DNA of 26,338 bases, from positions 1 through 26,338 of the forward strand of contig CBFIIT010000023.1 in the NCBI GenBank assembly GCA_965662725.1. The letters are read 5' to 3'. The notes beneath the pieces are model-generated. The model was given only the letters and a program-made list of their open reading frames with translations. It ran no database searches and was not told the DNA's origin. Each line of letters starts with the position of its first letter. Within the stretch, counting starts at the first letter, position 1. The stretch comes from UBA8337 sp965662725. GTDB taxonomy: Bacteria; Pseudomonadota; Alphaproteobacteria; RS24. A program made the translations under genes and the position numbers. Below, one piece after another: positions 7,539 through 14,489 of this stretch.

Positions 7539-8332
7539 TTGCGCAAGGTTGCCCAATAAATAAAACCGCCACCGGCCAGCATCATCGGCAGAGACAGAAT
7601 TTGCCCCATGGTGATGAAGTTGAAAATAAAGCCGATATGCGCGTCCGGTTCGCGGACATATTCGACCAAGAAGCGCGATGCGCCATAACCGATAAGAAAC
7701 AAGCCGGTCAGCAGGCCGGGCTTGCTGAGGGCTCTATATTTCCAAACCAGTAAATTGAGCAGGGCGAGCAGCAAAGCTCCCTCCAAAGCGGCCTCATAAA
7801 GCTGGCTTGGGTGGCGCGGCAAGGGCCCGCCGGTCGGAAACACAACTGCCCAGCTAACATCGGTAACGCGGCCCCATAATTCGCCATTGATGAAGTTGGC
7901 CAATCGCCCGCAAAGCAAGCCAAGCGGCACGGTAATCGCCACCATGTCACCTAGCGAGAGCAATGGGATTTTATTTTTACGGGCGAAATAAATCACCGCC
8001 AAAACAACCCCAAGCGCGCCGCCGTGAAATGCCATGCCGCCCTGCCAGACCGCCAATGCGTCGCCGGGATTAGCCAGATAATAGGGCAGATTATAAAACA
8101 GAACATAGCCGATGCGCCCACCCAGAATGACGCCCAGTGTTACCCAGAGCAGCAAATCATCAATTTGCTCTTCATTTGCCGGCACGCCTTGCGGCCACAG
8201 CGCCGGACGCTTGGTTAGCAGCACCATATATTTCCAGCCCAAAATCAATCCGGCCATATAGGCCAGCGCATACCAGCGCAGTGCAAACGGGCCAATTTCA
8301 AAAATTACCGGATCGATATTGGGAAAGGGCAT
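7535..8332 (-). CDS. lgt: Prolipoprotein diacylglyceryl transferase
   Basis: Inner-membrane enzyme that transfers diacylglycerol from phosphatidylglycerol to the lipobox cysteine of prolipoproteins, the first step of lipoprotein maturation. Several membrane helices are visible. FHGGALG carries H103, and the Lgt signature GRLANFINGELWGR carries R143, both at the residue numbers of the E. coli enzyme. RHPSQLYEA (173-181) and the late REPDAHIG are also present. At 265 residues it is full length. It heads the lgt-midA-pgeF operon and is divergent from ubiK. Confidence 0.97.
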   Translation of the reverse strand: MPFPNIDPVIFEIGPFALRWYALAYMAGLILGWKYMVLLTKRPALWPQGVPANEEQIDDLLLWVTLGVILGGRIGYVLFYNLPYYLANPGDALAVWQGGMAFHGGALGVVLAVIYFARKNKIPLLSLGDMVAITVPLGLLCGRLANFINGELWGRVTDVSWAVVFPTGGPLPRHPSQLYEAALEGALLLALLNLLVWKYRALSKPGLLTGLFLIGYGASRFLVEYVREPDAHIGFIFNFITMGQILSLPMMLAGGGFIYWATLRK

Positions 8333-8358
8333 AAGGCTCAGGGTCTTTCTGTCGCGTT

Positions 8359-8387
8359 AGAATATGCTTGCAATATAGCACGGGCAA
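8359..8387 (-). promoter_or_regulatory. Predicted promoter of lgt-midA-pgeF
   Basis: On the - strand, TTGCCC (8382-8387), 17 bases, TATTCT (8359-8364), about 27 bases before the lgt ATG. No equally clear promoter for the divergent ubiK was found in this 70-base gap. Confidence 0.45.
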
Positions 8388-8402
8388 CGCCAATTTGTGC
8401 GC

Positions 8403-8648
8403 ATGAGTGACATGAAAAGCAAGCTATTGGATGATTTGACCGGACTGGCCACCGGTCTTGGTGTGGCCGCACAAGGCGTGCGCGAAGAGGTTGAGCAAGC
8501 CGTTCGTGGTCGTCTTGACGCTATACTGACTGAAAATGGTCTTGTCTCGCGCGAAGAATTTGAAGCGGTCCGCGATATGGCCGTGCGCGCGAGAGAGGAA
8601 AATGCTGCTCTGCGCGAAGAATTGGACGCGTTGAAAAAGAAAAAATAA
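8403..8648 (+). CDS. ubiK: UbiK-type accessory factor of ubiquinone biosynthesis (BMFP/YqiC family)
   Basis: Small coiled-coil protein that in E. coli binds UbiJ and supports aerobic ubiquinone synthesis. The first half has LLDDLTGLATGLG and an amphipathic helix with VREEVEQAVRGRLD. The second half contains SREEFEAVRDMAVRAREEN and ends in a lysine run, the usual C-terminal coiled coil. The start is uncertain: GTG 8397, ATG 8403 and ATG 8412 are in frame and none has a strong ribosome site, so 8403 is a compromise (81 residues). It lies divergent to lgt and upstream of a YbjN gene and proC, a known alphaproteobacterial arrangement. Confidence 0.85.
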   Translation: MSDMKSKLLDDLTGLATGLGVAAQGVREEVEQAVRGRLDAILTENGLVSREEFEAVRDMAVRAREENAALREELDALKKKK

Positions 8649-8716
8649 TCATTGTTGATTTCGATTGCTATTTTGGTCGTGGATTAAATTATCGCTCCGG
8701 CTTTTCACCTTTTAAC

Positions 8717-8729
8717 GACTCAGTGAATC
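8717..8729. promoter_or_regulatory. Paired GANTC (CcrM-type) sites upstream of the YbjN gene
   Basis: GACTC (8717-8721) and GAATC (8725-8729) are separated by three bases in the 156-base gap between ubiK and the YbjN gene. GANTC is otherwise very rare in the window. CcrM methylates this sequence in most Alphaproteobacteria, and GcrA reads it at promoters. No clear -35/-10 pair was found nearby. Confidence 0.45.
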
Positions 8730-8804
8730 AGACACTCTCAAATTCATCGGGGGACGCAAATTATAGCGCATCCCGCCAAATGGTGAGTTTAAAGAGGTCA
8801 TCTT

Positions 8805-9299
8805 ATGAGCGCAGCGGCACATGAAATTGAAGCCGAGCACCCGATTGATTTAATCGAGGGGCTGGCGACATCGCGCGAGTGGCCGTTTGAGCGTGGCACG
8901 GAAGACGATATGAATGTGTGTCTTTCCGGCAGTCATTGTGATTATCATTTGGCGATTAGCTGGCGGCCCGATTTGGGCGGCTTGCATGTGGCCAGCGTGT
9001 TGGATACGCGCGCGCCAAAAGGAAAACGCACTGATATTCACGAATTGCTGGCGCTTATTAATGAACAGCTTTGGCTCGGCCATTTTGATGTTTGGTCGGG
9101 CGACGGCGCGATCCTATTCCGCAACACAATGTTTGTAAGTGGCCATGGCTTGTCTGAAGGGCAATGTGAAGAGCTTATCAATCACGCGGTTGAGACCTGC
9201 GAACGCTTTTTTCCGGCATTTCAATTCCTTATTTGGGCCGGTCACTCGCCGCAGGAAGCGCTGCAAAGTAGCCTGTTCGAAACGCGCGGTGATGCCTAA
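8805..9299 (+). CDS. YbjN domain-containing protein
   Basis: Cytosolic protein of the YbjN/type III secretion chaperone-like fold (PF10722); its molecular function is not established. Visible family features: an N-terminal EAEHPIDLIEGLA, the aromatic SREWPFER, a central strand-rich part with YHLAISWRPDLGGLHVA, and a C-terminal helical region ending in FLIWAGHSPQEAL. 164 residues, typical length. An AAGAGG ribosome site lies eight bases before the ATG. Its end overlaps the proC start by 8 bases, so the two are co-translated. The ubiK-ybjN-proC order is shared by many Alphaproteobacteria, but the reason for the linkage is unknown. Confidence 0.85.
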   Translation: MSAAAHEIEAEHPIDLIEGLATSREWPFERGTEDDMNVCLSGSHCDYHLAISWRPDLGGLHVASVLDTRAPKGKRTDIHELLALINEQLWLGHFDVWSGDGAILFRNTMFVSGHGLSEGQCEELINHAVETCERFFPAFQFLIWAGHSPQEALQSSLFETRGDA

Positions 9300-10128
9300 T
9301 TCGCTGACATCCCTTCTGGCTGACAAAAAGCTGATGCTGGTCGGCTGTGGCAAAATGGGTACGGCCCTATTGCAAGGCTGGCTCGATGCCGGTCTCTCGG
9401 CGTCGCAATTTATTGTCCAGGAACCGCATGCCGATGACAATCTGAAAAGTCTCGGCGTGTCGCTTAATCCCGATATGGCAGACGCAGCTGCGCCGGATAT
9501 TTTGGTGCTGGCAGTAAAGCCGCAAACGATTGATACGGTGCTGCCGCCCTTGGCGGCACATCTATCGGCGCAAACCACCATTATTTCATTGATGGCCGGT
9601 ATCCCCATTTCGGCGCTGGCGCGTTTGATGGGTGATGCGCCATCTTATGTACGCACCATGCCGAACACACCGGCCTCTATCGGCGAAGGCATGACCGCGC
9701 TTTATACAGGCAACGATACTGATAACGCGCGCAAGGCAGCTTCTGAGGCTTTGTTGGGTGCGGTCGGTAAAACCGTCTGGCTGAATGATGAAAAACAAAT
9801 CGATGCGGTGACGGCGATTTCCGGTTCCGGTCCGGCTTATGTTTTTTATTTGGCCGAAGCATTGGCGGCGGCGGCGGTCAATCTTGGCTTGTCAGAAGAA
9901 ATGGCGGCGCAATTGGCCGGACAAACAATCATCGGCTCGGCGGCAATGCTGAAGGCGGATGATGCAGAGCCGCAGCAATTGCGTATTAATGTTACGTCGC
10001 CCGGTGGCACAACGGCCGCTGCATTGGATGAGTTGATGGATGCCAATGGGCTTGGCGAGCTGATGCGACGGGCAACCCAAGCGGCAGCCAACCGAGCGCA
10101 TGAATTGGGGCAGCCGAAAGACGATTAA
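9292..10128 (+). CDS. proC: Pyrroline-5-carboxylate reductase
   Basis: Last step of proline synthesis: reduces pyrroline-5-carboxylate with NAD(P)H. Rossmann motif GCGKMG is at 18-23, with AVKPQTIDTVLPPL, MPNTPASIGEG and the C-terminal dimer and active-site region GSGPAYVFYLAEAL followed by SPGGTTAAALDEL. The open frame extends upstream to 9139 inside the YbjN gene, but conserved sequence begins only near this ATG, which overlaps the ybjN stop. This gives 278 residues. Its stop codon shares TTAA with the stop of the convergent histidine kinase gene, so no terminator fits between them. Confidence 0.95.
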   Translation: MPNSLTSLLADKKLMLVGCGKMGTALLQGWLDAGLSASQFIVQEPHADDNLKSLGVSLNPDMADAAAPDILVLAVKPQTIDTVLPPLAAHLSAQTTIISLMAGIPISALARLMGDAPSYVRTMPNTPASIGEGMTALYTGNDTDNARKAASEALLGAVGKTVWLNDEKQIDAVTAISGSGPAYVFYLAEALAAAAVNLGLSEEMAAQLAGQTIIGSAAMLKADDAEPQQLRINVTSPGGTTAAALDELMDANGLGELMRRATQAAANRAHELGQPKDD

Positions 10129-11462
10129 ACCGGCAGGCTAATCTCGGCGCGCAATCCGCCAAGCGCACTTTTTGATAAAACAATATCGCCGCCATGGCCG
10201 CGCGCCACATCGCGGGCAATGGCCAGCCCCAAACCGGTACCGCCGGTTTGCGCATTGCGCGCATCATCCAGCCGATAGAAAGGTCGAAACACTTCCTCAA
10301 GCCGGTTTTCGGGAATGCCAAGGCCATTATCATCAATGGTGATGGTGATGGTCTCGCCGCTCTCTTTCAGCCGCGCCGCCAAATGCACCATAGCTGCATG
10401 GGTGCAGGCATTATTGATGAGATTGTTCAGGCAGCGCCGAAACGCGTTTGATTTAATCGAAACCGATTGCTCCAATTCATGCGTCAGGCGGATTTGAACA
10501 TTTGGCCAACGCCGCTCTGCGTCATGGTGAATTTGTTTCAAAAACGGGGTTAGCGCTGTGCTGCTGGCTGTTTCGCCCTGATAGCCGCGAGCAAAGGCCA
10601 AATAGTCATCGAGCATATCCTCCATTTCGGTAATGTCGGTATTCAGCTCTTCAATTTCCTGCCCTTCCGGCAGCATTGCCAATTGTAATTTCAGTCGCGT
10701 CAGTGGTGTGCGCAAGTCATGGCTCACGCCTGCCAGCATGGTCGTGCGCTGTTCAATCTGGCGTTCAATACGATCACGCATTTCAATAAAAGAAGCGGCG
10801 GCACTGCGCACTTCAGCCGCACCGGCGGGGCGGAAATTCGGCATATCACGGCCTTTACCAAACTCTTCGGCCGCTTCGGCCAGCCGCTGAATCGGGCGAA
10901 TTTGATTGCGCAAAAACACCCCCGAGACGACCAGTAAAATGACCGAAGTACCGACCATCCAAATCATAAAAATATGCGTGTTGGTGGCATATACGCGCTT
11001 GCGTTGTGCCAAAACCCGCATCACCTCGCCGGGCAGCAGCACGCGAATATCGACATAATTCTCATATGTTTCCGTATCAATCCAAAACGGACGACCGACT
11101 TGCTGGCTCAATTCACGCGATAGCGATTGATAAAGAAGCGCGACAACCGGTGCTTCACCGGCAGCGGGCAGGCTTTCGCCCGGTAGAAAAGCGACTGACA
11201 TGGAGAACGCATCACCGGCCATTTGGCTCAGCAATTCACCATCGCCGCCTTGCTCGCGCATGCGCAAATCAACCAGCATGGAAATATCGGAAACGACGGC
11301 GCGCGACAGGCGCTGTGTTACCGTTGACCAATGGCGTTCCATAAATACAAAGGCGACAACAATTTGCGTCACCACCACCGGCATAACGATAATCAATAGG
11401 GACCGCGGAAACAGTCCGGTAGGCATATAGGTTTTGAGAAAAGCGCCGGGTGAGAACCACAT
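10125..11462 (-). CDS. Membrane sensor histidine kinase (EnvZ-like), partner of the PetR-like regulator
   Basis: Inner-membrane sensor of a two-component system. Transmembrane segment 1 is at about 21-40, followed by a periplasmic domain of about 120 residues and transmembrane segment 2 at about 164-184. A HAMP linker follows to about 240. The H-box GVSHDLRTPLTRL carries H248, the N-box LNNLINNA is at 345-352, G1 is DDNGLGIPE (377-385) and G2 is GGTGLGLAIA (407-416). At 445 residues it is complete. It starts 4 bases after the end of the response-regulator gene, so the pair is one transcript. The periplasmic signal cannot be read from sequence. Confidence 0.93.
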   Translation of the reverse strand: MWFSPGAFLKTYMPTGLFPRSLLIIVMPVVVTQIVVAFVFMERHWSTVTQRLSRAVVSDISMLVDLRMREQGGDGELLSQMAGDAFSMSVAFLPGESLPAAGEAPVVALLYQSLSRELSQQVGRPFWIDTETYENYVDIRVLLPGEVMRVLAQRKRVYATNTHIFMIWMVGTSVILLVVSGVFLRNQIRPIQRLAEAAEEFGKGRDMPNFRPAGAAEVRSAAASFIEMRDRIERQIEQRTTMLAGVSHDLRTPLTRLKLQLAMLPEGQEIEELNTDITEMEDMLDDYLAFARGYQGETASSTALTPFLKQIHHDAERRWPNVQIRLTHELEQSVSIKSNAFRRCLNNLINNACTHAAMVHLAARLKESGETITITIDDNGLGIPENRLEEVFRPFYRLDDARNAQTGGTGLGLAIARDVARGHGGDIVLSKSALGGLRAEISLPV

Positions 11463-11466
11463 GACG

Positions 11467-12165
11467 CTAATCCGTTCTCAGCACATAGCCTGCGCCACGC
11501 ACGGTTTGTAAATAAATCGGGTCGCGCGGATCATCTTCAATTTTGCGGCGCAGACGATTGATTTGCACATCAATGGCGCGCTCTGAAATATCCTCGCCAT
11601 CGGCCAGTTCACCGCGCGTGACGATGCGCCCGGGCATGGCCGTCAAGCACCGCAACACTTCAATCTCGCGGGTTGTTAGCGTAATGCGCGCATCTCCGCG
11701 GGTCAGCTCGCCGCGCTCATAGCGAAATAAATGCTCGCCGAAACGCACTTCTTCGGGCGGTTCAATAGCGCTTTCATCGCCACCGCTGCGGCGCAAAATA
11801 TTTTGCACCCGCAACAATAATTCTTTCGGGTCAAATGGCTTGGGCAAATAATCATCAGCGCCAATTGCCAGCCCTTCAATGCGCTGCTCGGTTTCTGCCA
11901 AGGCGGTGAGTAATAAAATCGGCACAAAGTTTTCAGCCGCGCGCAGTTTCTCGGTAAATTCCAAGCCGGTAATGCCGGGCATCATAATATCGAGCACCAG
12001 CAAATCATATTCAAGGCCATCCATTTTAATTTCGGCCTCGGCCGCATCAGCGGCGGCGGATGTGCGATAGCCATTATCCGTCAGATATTTCTGCAGCAAT
12101 TCACGAATCCGCCTGTCGTCATCGACAATCAGAATATGCGGCGTTGTTTCGTCAGGCTGGCTCAT
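11467..12165 (-). CDS. petR: OmpR-family response regulator (PetR-like)
   Basis: DNA-binding response regulator. The receiver domain has acidic pocket D15-D17, phosphoacceptor D59 (LVLDIMMPG), T87 and K109 (YLPKPF). The C-terminal winged helix contains LTTREIEVLRCL and ends with VRGAGYVLRTD. 232 residues. The gene order MarR regulator then OmpR-type regulator matches petP-petR of Rhodobacter capsulatus, where PetR is needed for cytochrome bc1 synthesis. The symbol rests on that order and the family; ompR is the common automatic name. bc1 genes lie about 9.5 kb away in this window. Co-transcribed with the upstream MarR gene (9-base gap) and the downstream kinase (4-base gap). Confidence 0.85.
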   Translation of the reverse strand: MSQPDETTPHILIVDDDRRIRELLQKYLTDNGYRTSAAADAAEAEIKMDGLEYDLLVLDIMMPGITGLEFTEKLRAAENFVPILLLTALAETEQRIEGLAIGADDYLPKPFDPKELLLRVQNILRRSGGDESAIEPPEEVRFGEHLFRYERGELTRGDARITLTTREIEVLRCLTAMPGRIVTRGELADGEDISERAIDVQINRLRRKIEDDPRDPIYLQTVRGAGYVLRTD

Positions 12166-12174
12166 TTGTGACGC

Positions 12175-12678
12175 CTACTCCTCGGCAGTATCGCGGGCTG
12201 CCCGCGACCGGTCTATCAACATGTCGACATTTTCGCGGTCTTCGGCGTTGATGACAAGCCGCATCGTCTTCTTCCATTGTGCAAAAGCTTGCGGGCCTAT
12301 GGCCTGCAACACTTCCGCGAAACGTTTTTCTTGTGGGGCGATGAGTTTGGCATGCAACTCAGTGCCCTTTGCGGTCAAATGTAGCAATCTTTTGCGCCGG
12401 TCAGTGGCACCGATTCGCTGTTCAATATAGTCAGCGTCAATTAAATCGCGCAGCACACGAGCCAAACTTTGTTTGGTAACACGCAAAATATCCAGCAAAT
12501 CGGCAATGGAAATACCCGGATTGCCGGCCACGAAATGCAAGACACGGTGATGCGCGCGACCAAAATCATGCGCTTCCAAAATAGTGTCCGGATCCGAAAT
12601 AAAATCGCGATAGGCGAAGAACATAAGCTCAATCGCATCATTGAAATCATTGCTTTTCGTATCTTTGGCCTTGCTCAT
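12175..12678 (-). CDS. petP: MarR-family transcriptional regulator (PetP-like)
   Basis: Winged-helix dimeric repressor or activator. It begins with a helical dimer region carrying LMFFAYRDFISDPD (18-31). The helix-turn-helix is at about 57-80 with recognition helix TKQSLARVLRDL (68-79), and the wing at about 90-98 contains DRRKR. 167 residues. AAGG lies about seven bases before the ATG. It is the first gene of a three-gene transcript with the PetR-like regulator and the kinase, and is divergent from ilvE; this matches the petP neighbourhood in Rhodobacter relatives. Its likely operator is the palindrome at 12737-12750, between it and ilvE. Confidence 0.85.
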   Translation of the reverse strand: MSKAKDTKSNDFNDAIELMFFAYRDFISDPDTILEAHDFGRAHHRVLHFVAGNPGISIADLLDILRVTKQSLARVLRDLIDADYIEQRIGATDRRKRLLHLTAKGTELHAKLIAPQEKRFAEVLQAIGPQAFAQWKKTMRLVINAEDRENVDMLIDRSRAARDTAEE

Positions 12679-12716
12679 TTGCTTGCCTTATCGAAGCGGT
12701 AAAAAGGTCAGTGTTA

Positions 12717-12745
12717 TTGACATAAAATATGTTGGCTGGTAATTC
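12717..12745 (+). promoter_or_regulatory. Predicted ilvE promoter with extended -10
   Basis: Perfect -35 TTGACA (12717-12722), 17 bases, TAATTC (12740-12745). The weak -10 is preceded by TGG, giving an extended -10. It lies 45 bases before the ilvE ATG and overlaps the divergent petP promoter. Confidence 0.55.
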
Positions 12746-12750
12746 TACCA
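12737..12750. promoter_or_regulatory. Palindromic operator candidate between petP-like gene and ilvE
   Basis: TGGTA-ATTC-TACCA is a perfect 5+4+5 inverted repeat containing the extended -10 elements of both divergent promoters. Binding of the adjacent MarR-family protein here would block both transcripts. That the MarR protein binds here is inference. Confidence 0.4.
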
Positions 12751-12768
12751 CGAATTATGCGGCGTCAA
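12742..12768 (-). promoter_or_regulatory. Predicted promoter of the petP-petR-kinase operon
   Basis: On the - strand, TTGACG (12763-12768) and TAGAAT (12742-12747), preceded by TGG as an extended -10. The spacer is 15 bases, short, which the extended -10 may offset. Confidence 0.45.
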
Positions 12769-12789
12769 TAAGGCGGCGTGGGGGATTTA

Positions 12790-13659
12790 ATGAGCATAGC
12801 ATTCGACCAGCGCGACGGATTTATCTGGATGAACGGCGACATGGTGCCATGGGCCGACAGTAAGGTGCATGTGCTGACGCATGGCTTGCATTATGGCTCT
12901 TGCGTGTTTGAAGGTGAGCGGGCTTATAGCGGCACGATTTTTAAGCTGCGCGAACATACGGAACGGTTGTTTTATTCAGCCCGTGAACTGGGCTTTGACC
13001 TGCCTTACAGCATTGATGAGATTGATGAGGCATGCGTTAAAACGCTGGAAGCCAATAATCTGGTCGATGGTTATATTCGTCCTGTTGCATGGCGCGGTAG
13101 TGAAATGATGGGTGTTTCGGCGCAAAACAATCGAATTAATGTGGCGGTTGCGGCATGGGAATGGCCGTCTTATTTCGCTCCGGAAGAGCGGCTGAAAGGC
13201 ATTCGCTTGGATATGGCGAAATATCGCCGTCCATCGCCTGAAACTGCACCGTGTCATGCGAAAGCGGCCGGTCTGTATATGATTTGCACACTGTCCAAGC
13301 ATGAAGCGGAAAGCAAAGGCTATGCCGATGCGATGATGTTGGATTGGCGTGGGCAAGTAGCGGAAGCGACCGGAGCCAATGTTTTCTTTGTGCAAGATGG
13401 TGTCATTCATACGCCGACGCCCGATTGTTTTTTGGACGGCATTACCCGCCGTACAGTCATCGGTCTGGCGCGTGCGCGCGGCCATGAGATTGTCGAGCGC
13501 GCGATTATGCCGGAAGAAATGGAAGGCTTTTCAGAGTGTTTCATCACCGGCACGGCTGCCGAAGTAACACCGGTTTCAGAAATCGGGCCGTATAAATTCA
13601 CCCCAACCGATATCTCCAAAAATTTGATGGATGATTACACCGCATTGGTGAACGGCTAA
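12790..13659 (+). CDS. ilvE: Branched-chain amino acid aminotransferase
   Basis: PLP-dependent fold-type IV transaminase for the last step of valine, leucine and isoleucine synthesis, using glutamate. Visible: LTHGLHYGSCVFEGERAY (29-46), the PLP lysine K158 in CHAKAAGLY, GQVAEATGANVF and FLDGITRRTV, and the late phosphate-binding FITGTAAEVTPV. A GTG four codons upstream (12778) is possible, but the ATG at 12790 has GGGG five bases before it and fits the family N-terminus. 289 residues, full length. Divergent from the MarR gene. Confidence 0.95.
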   Translation: MSIAFDQRDGFIWMNGDMVPWADSKVHVLTHGLHYGSCVFEGERAYSGTIFKLREHTERLFYSARELGFDLPYSIDEIDEACVKTLEANNLVDGYIRPVAWRGSEMMGVSAQNNRINVAVAAWEWPSYFAPEERLKGIRLDMAKYRRPSPETAPCHAKAAGLYMICTLSKHEAESKGYADAMMLDWRGQVAEATGANVFFVQDGVIHTPTPDCFLDGITRRTVIGLARARGHEIVERAIMPEEMEGFSECFITGTAAEVTPVSEIGPYKFTPTDISKNLMDDYTALVNG

Positions 13660-13719
13660 AACCGACTTCTCATAATGGCTGATTTATGTCACGCTCTCAG
13701 CAGTTAAGGGGAGGGCGTT

Positions 13720-14340
13720 ATGGGCTTTTATGACAAATTTATTCTGCCGCGTTTTATTGGTGCGGCATGCGGTACCAAGCCGATTTTGAAACAGCGTGAA
13801 AAAGTCGTGCCGCATTGCGAAGGCCGGGTGTTGGAAGTCGGCATGGGCACGGGTCACAATCTCGAATTTTATGATCCGAAAAAAGTCGATATGGTTTTCG
13901 GCCTGGAACCGGCTCCCGATATGGTGGCGCGTGCCAAACCATTGGCTGAAAAAGTGCCTTTTGATGTTGAGTTTATCGATCTGCCGGGCGAGGAAATTCC
14001 GCTTGAAGATAATAGCGTCGATACGGTGCTGCTGACTTATACGCTATGCACGATTCCGGGCACATTAAAGGCCATGGAAAATATGCGCCGTGTGCTGAAG
14101 CCGGGCGGCAAGCTGATATTCTCCGAGCATGGCCGCGCACCCGATGCGGCGGTGGTGAAATGGCAAGACCGCCTCAATGGTGCGTGGGGTAAGATTGCCG
14201 GTGGCTGCAATATGAACCGCGAAATTCCGCGCCTGATTGAAGAGGGCGGTTTTAAAATTACCGATCTCGACCAAATGTATGTGCCGAGCACGCCGAAAAT
14301 TCTCGGCTATACATATTGGGGCAGTGCGCAAATCAAATAA
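13720..14340 (+). CDS. Class I SAM-dependent methyltransferase (METTL7/UbiE-like), substrate unknown
   Basis: Small Methyltransf_11-type protein. SAM motif I is VLEVGMGTGHNLEFY (about 37-51), the motif II acidic residue is in VFGLEPAPDM, and motif III-like RVLKPGGKLIFSEHG is at about 121-135. After it comes GGCNMNREIPRLIEEGGF, typical of METTL7-like and phospholipid N-methyltransferase-like enzymes, including thiol methyltransferases. 206 residues. A strong GGGGAGG ribosome site lies before the ATG. It follows ilvE by 60 bases with no terminator seen, so read-through from ilvE is possible. Substrate cannot be assigned. The last codons and stop form part of a 15-base direct repeat. Confidence 0.85.
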   Translation: MGFYDKFILPRFIGAACGTKPILKQREKVVPHCEGRVLEVGMGTGHNLEFYDPKKVDMVFGLEPAPDMVARAKPLAEKVPFDVEFIDLPGEEIPLEDNSVDTVLLTYTLCTIPGTLKAMENMRRVLKPGGKLIFSEHGRAPDAAVVKWQDRLNGAWGKIAGGCNMNREIPRLIEEGGFKITDLDQMYVPSTPKILGYTYWGSAQIK

Positions 14341-14346
14341 TTCCGC
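14332..14346 (+). repeat. 15-bp direct repeat, left copy
   Basis: ATCAAATAATTCCGC, identical to 14461-14475. It spans the last codon and stop (TAA at 14338-14340) of the methyltransferase gene. The two copies frame 114 bases. Confidence 0.85.
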
Positions 14347-14460
14347 CACTTCATATGCGCGGTGAGAAGCCGACTTCCAGTGCTTACGCACTGGTCGCTG
14401 GCGCAAGGCGGGCTAGGGCTCGCTTTGCTTACCAAGCCCTTTTAGCGGGGCGCGGCAACC
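14347..14460 (+). repeat. Intergenic palindromic element, copy B, framed by direct repeats
   Basis: 114 bases between two perfect 15-bp direct repeats. Inside: ATGCGC (14355-14360); a perfect hairpin CCAGTGC / GCACTGG with loop TTAC (14377-14394); an 11-bp stem with two G-T pairs and loop TAGG (arms 14403-14413 and 14418-14428); and TGCTTACC-AA-GCCCTTT (14426-14442). Copy A at 2006-2067 has the same first hairpin type and the same TGCTTACC..GCCCTTT motif. The layout suggests a small non-autonomous palindromic element inserted with target duplication, or a local tandem duplication. No transposase and no clear terminal inverted repeats are seen. Confidence 0.6.
14415..14443 (+). terminator. Possible weak terminator after the methyltransferase gene
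   Basis: AGGGCT (14415-14420) can pair with AGCCCT (14435-14440), followed by TTTT, but the loop is 14 bases. It competes with the 11-bp stem of the palindromic element, so termination is uncertain. Confidence 0.3.
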
Positions 14461-14475
14461 ATCAAATAATTCCGC
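14461..14475 (+). repeat. 15-bp direct repeat, right copy
   Basis: Identical to 14332-14346. It lies 14 bases before the imuA -35 box. Confidence 0.85.
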
Positions 14476-14489
14476 TGATGGCATCAAGC

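Noticed and set aside
7536..7556. TTG start (7556) for the MidA-type methyltransferase
   Set aside because: The ATG at 7538 overlaps the lgt stop as ATGA and matches the family start better.
9139..9291. Upstream extension of proC inside the YbjN gene
   Set aside because: Family sequence begins only after the ATG at 9292; the upstream part is a shadow of ybjN.
14347..14460. Integron attC site or CRISPR-like unit for the repeat-framed segment
   Set aside because: No attC-type end boxes, only two direct-repeat copies, and no array or cas/integrase genes.
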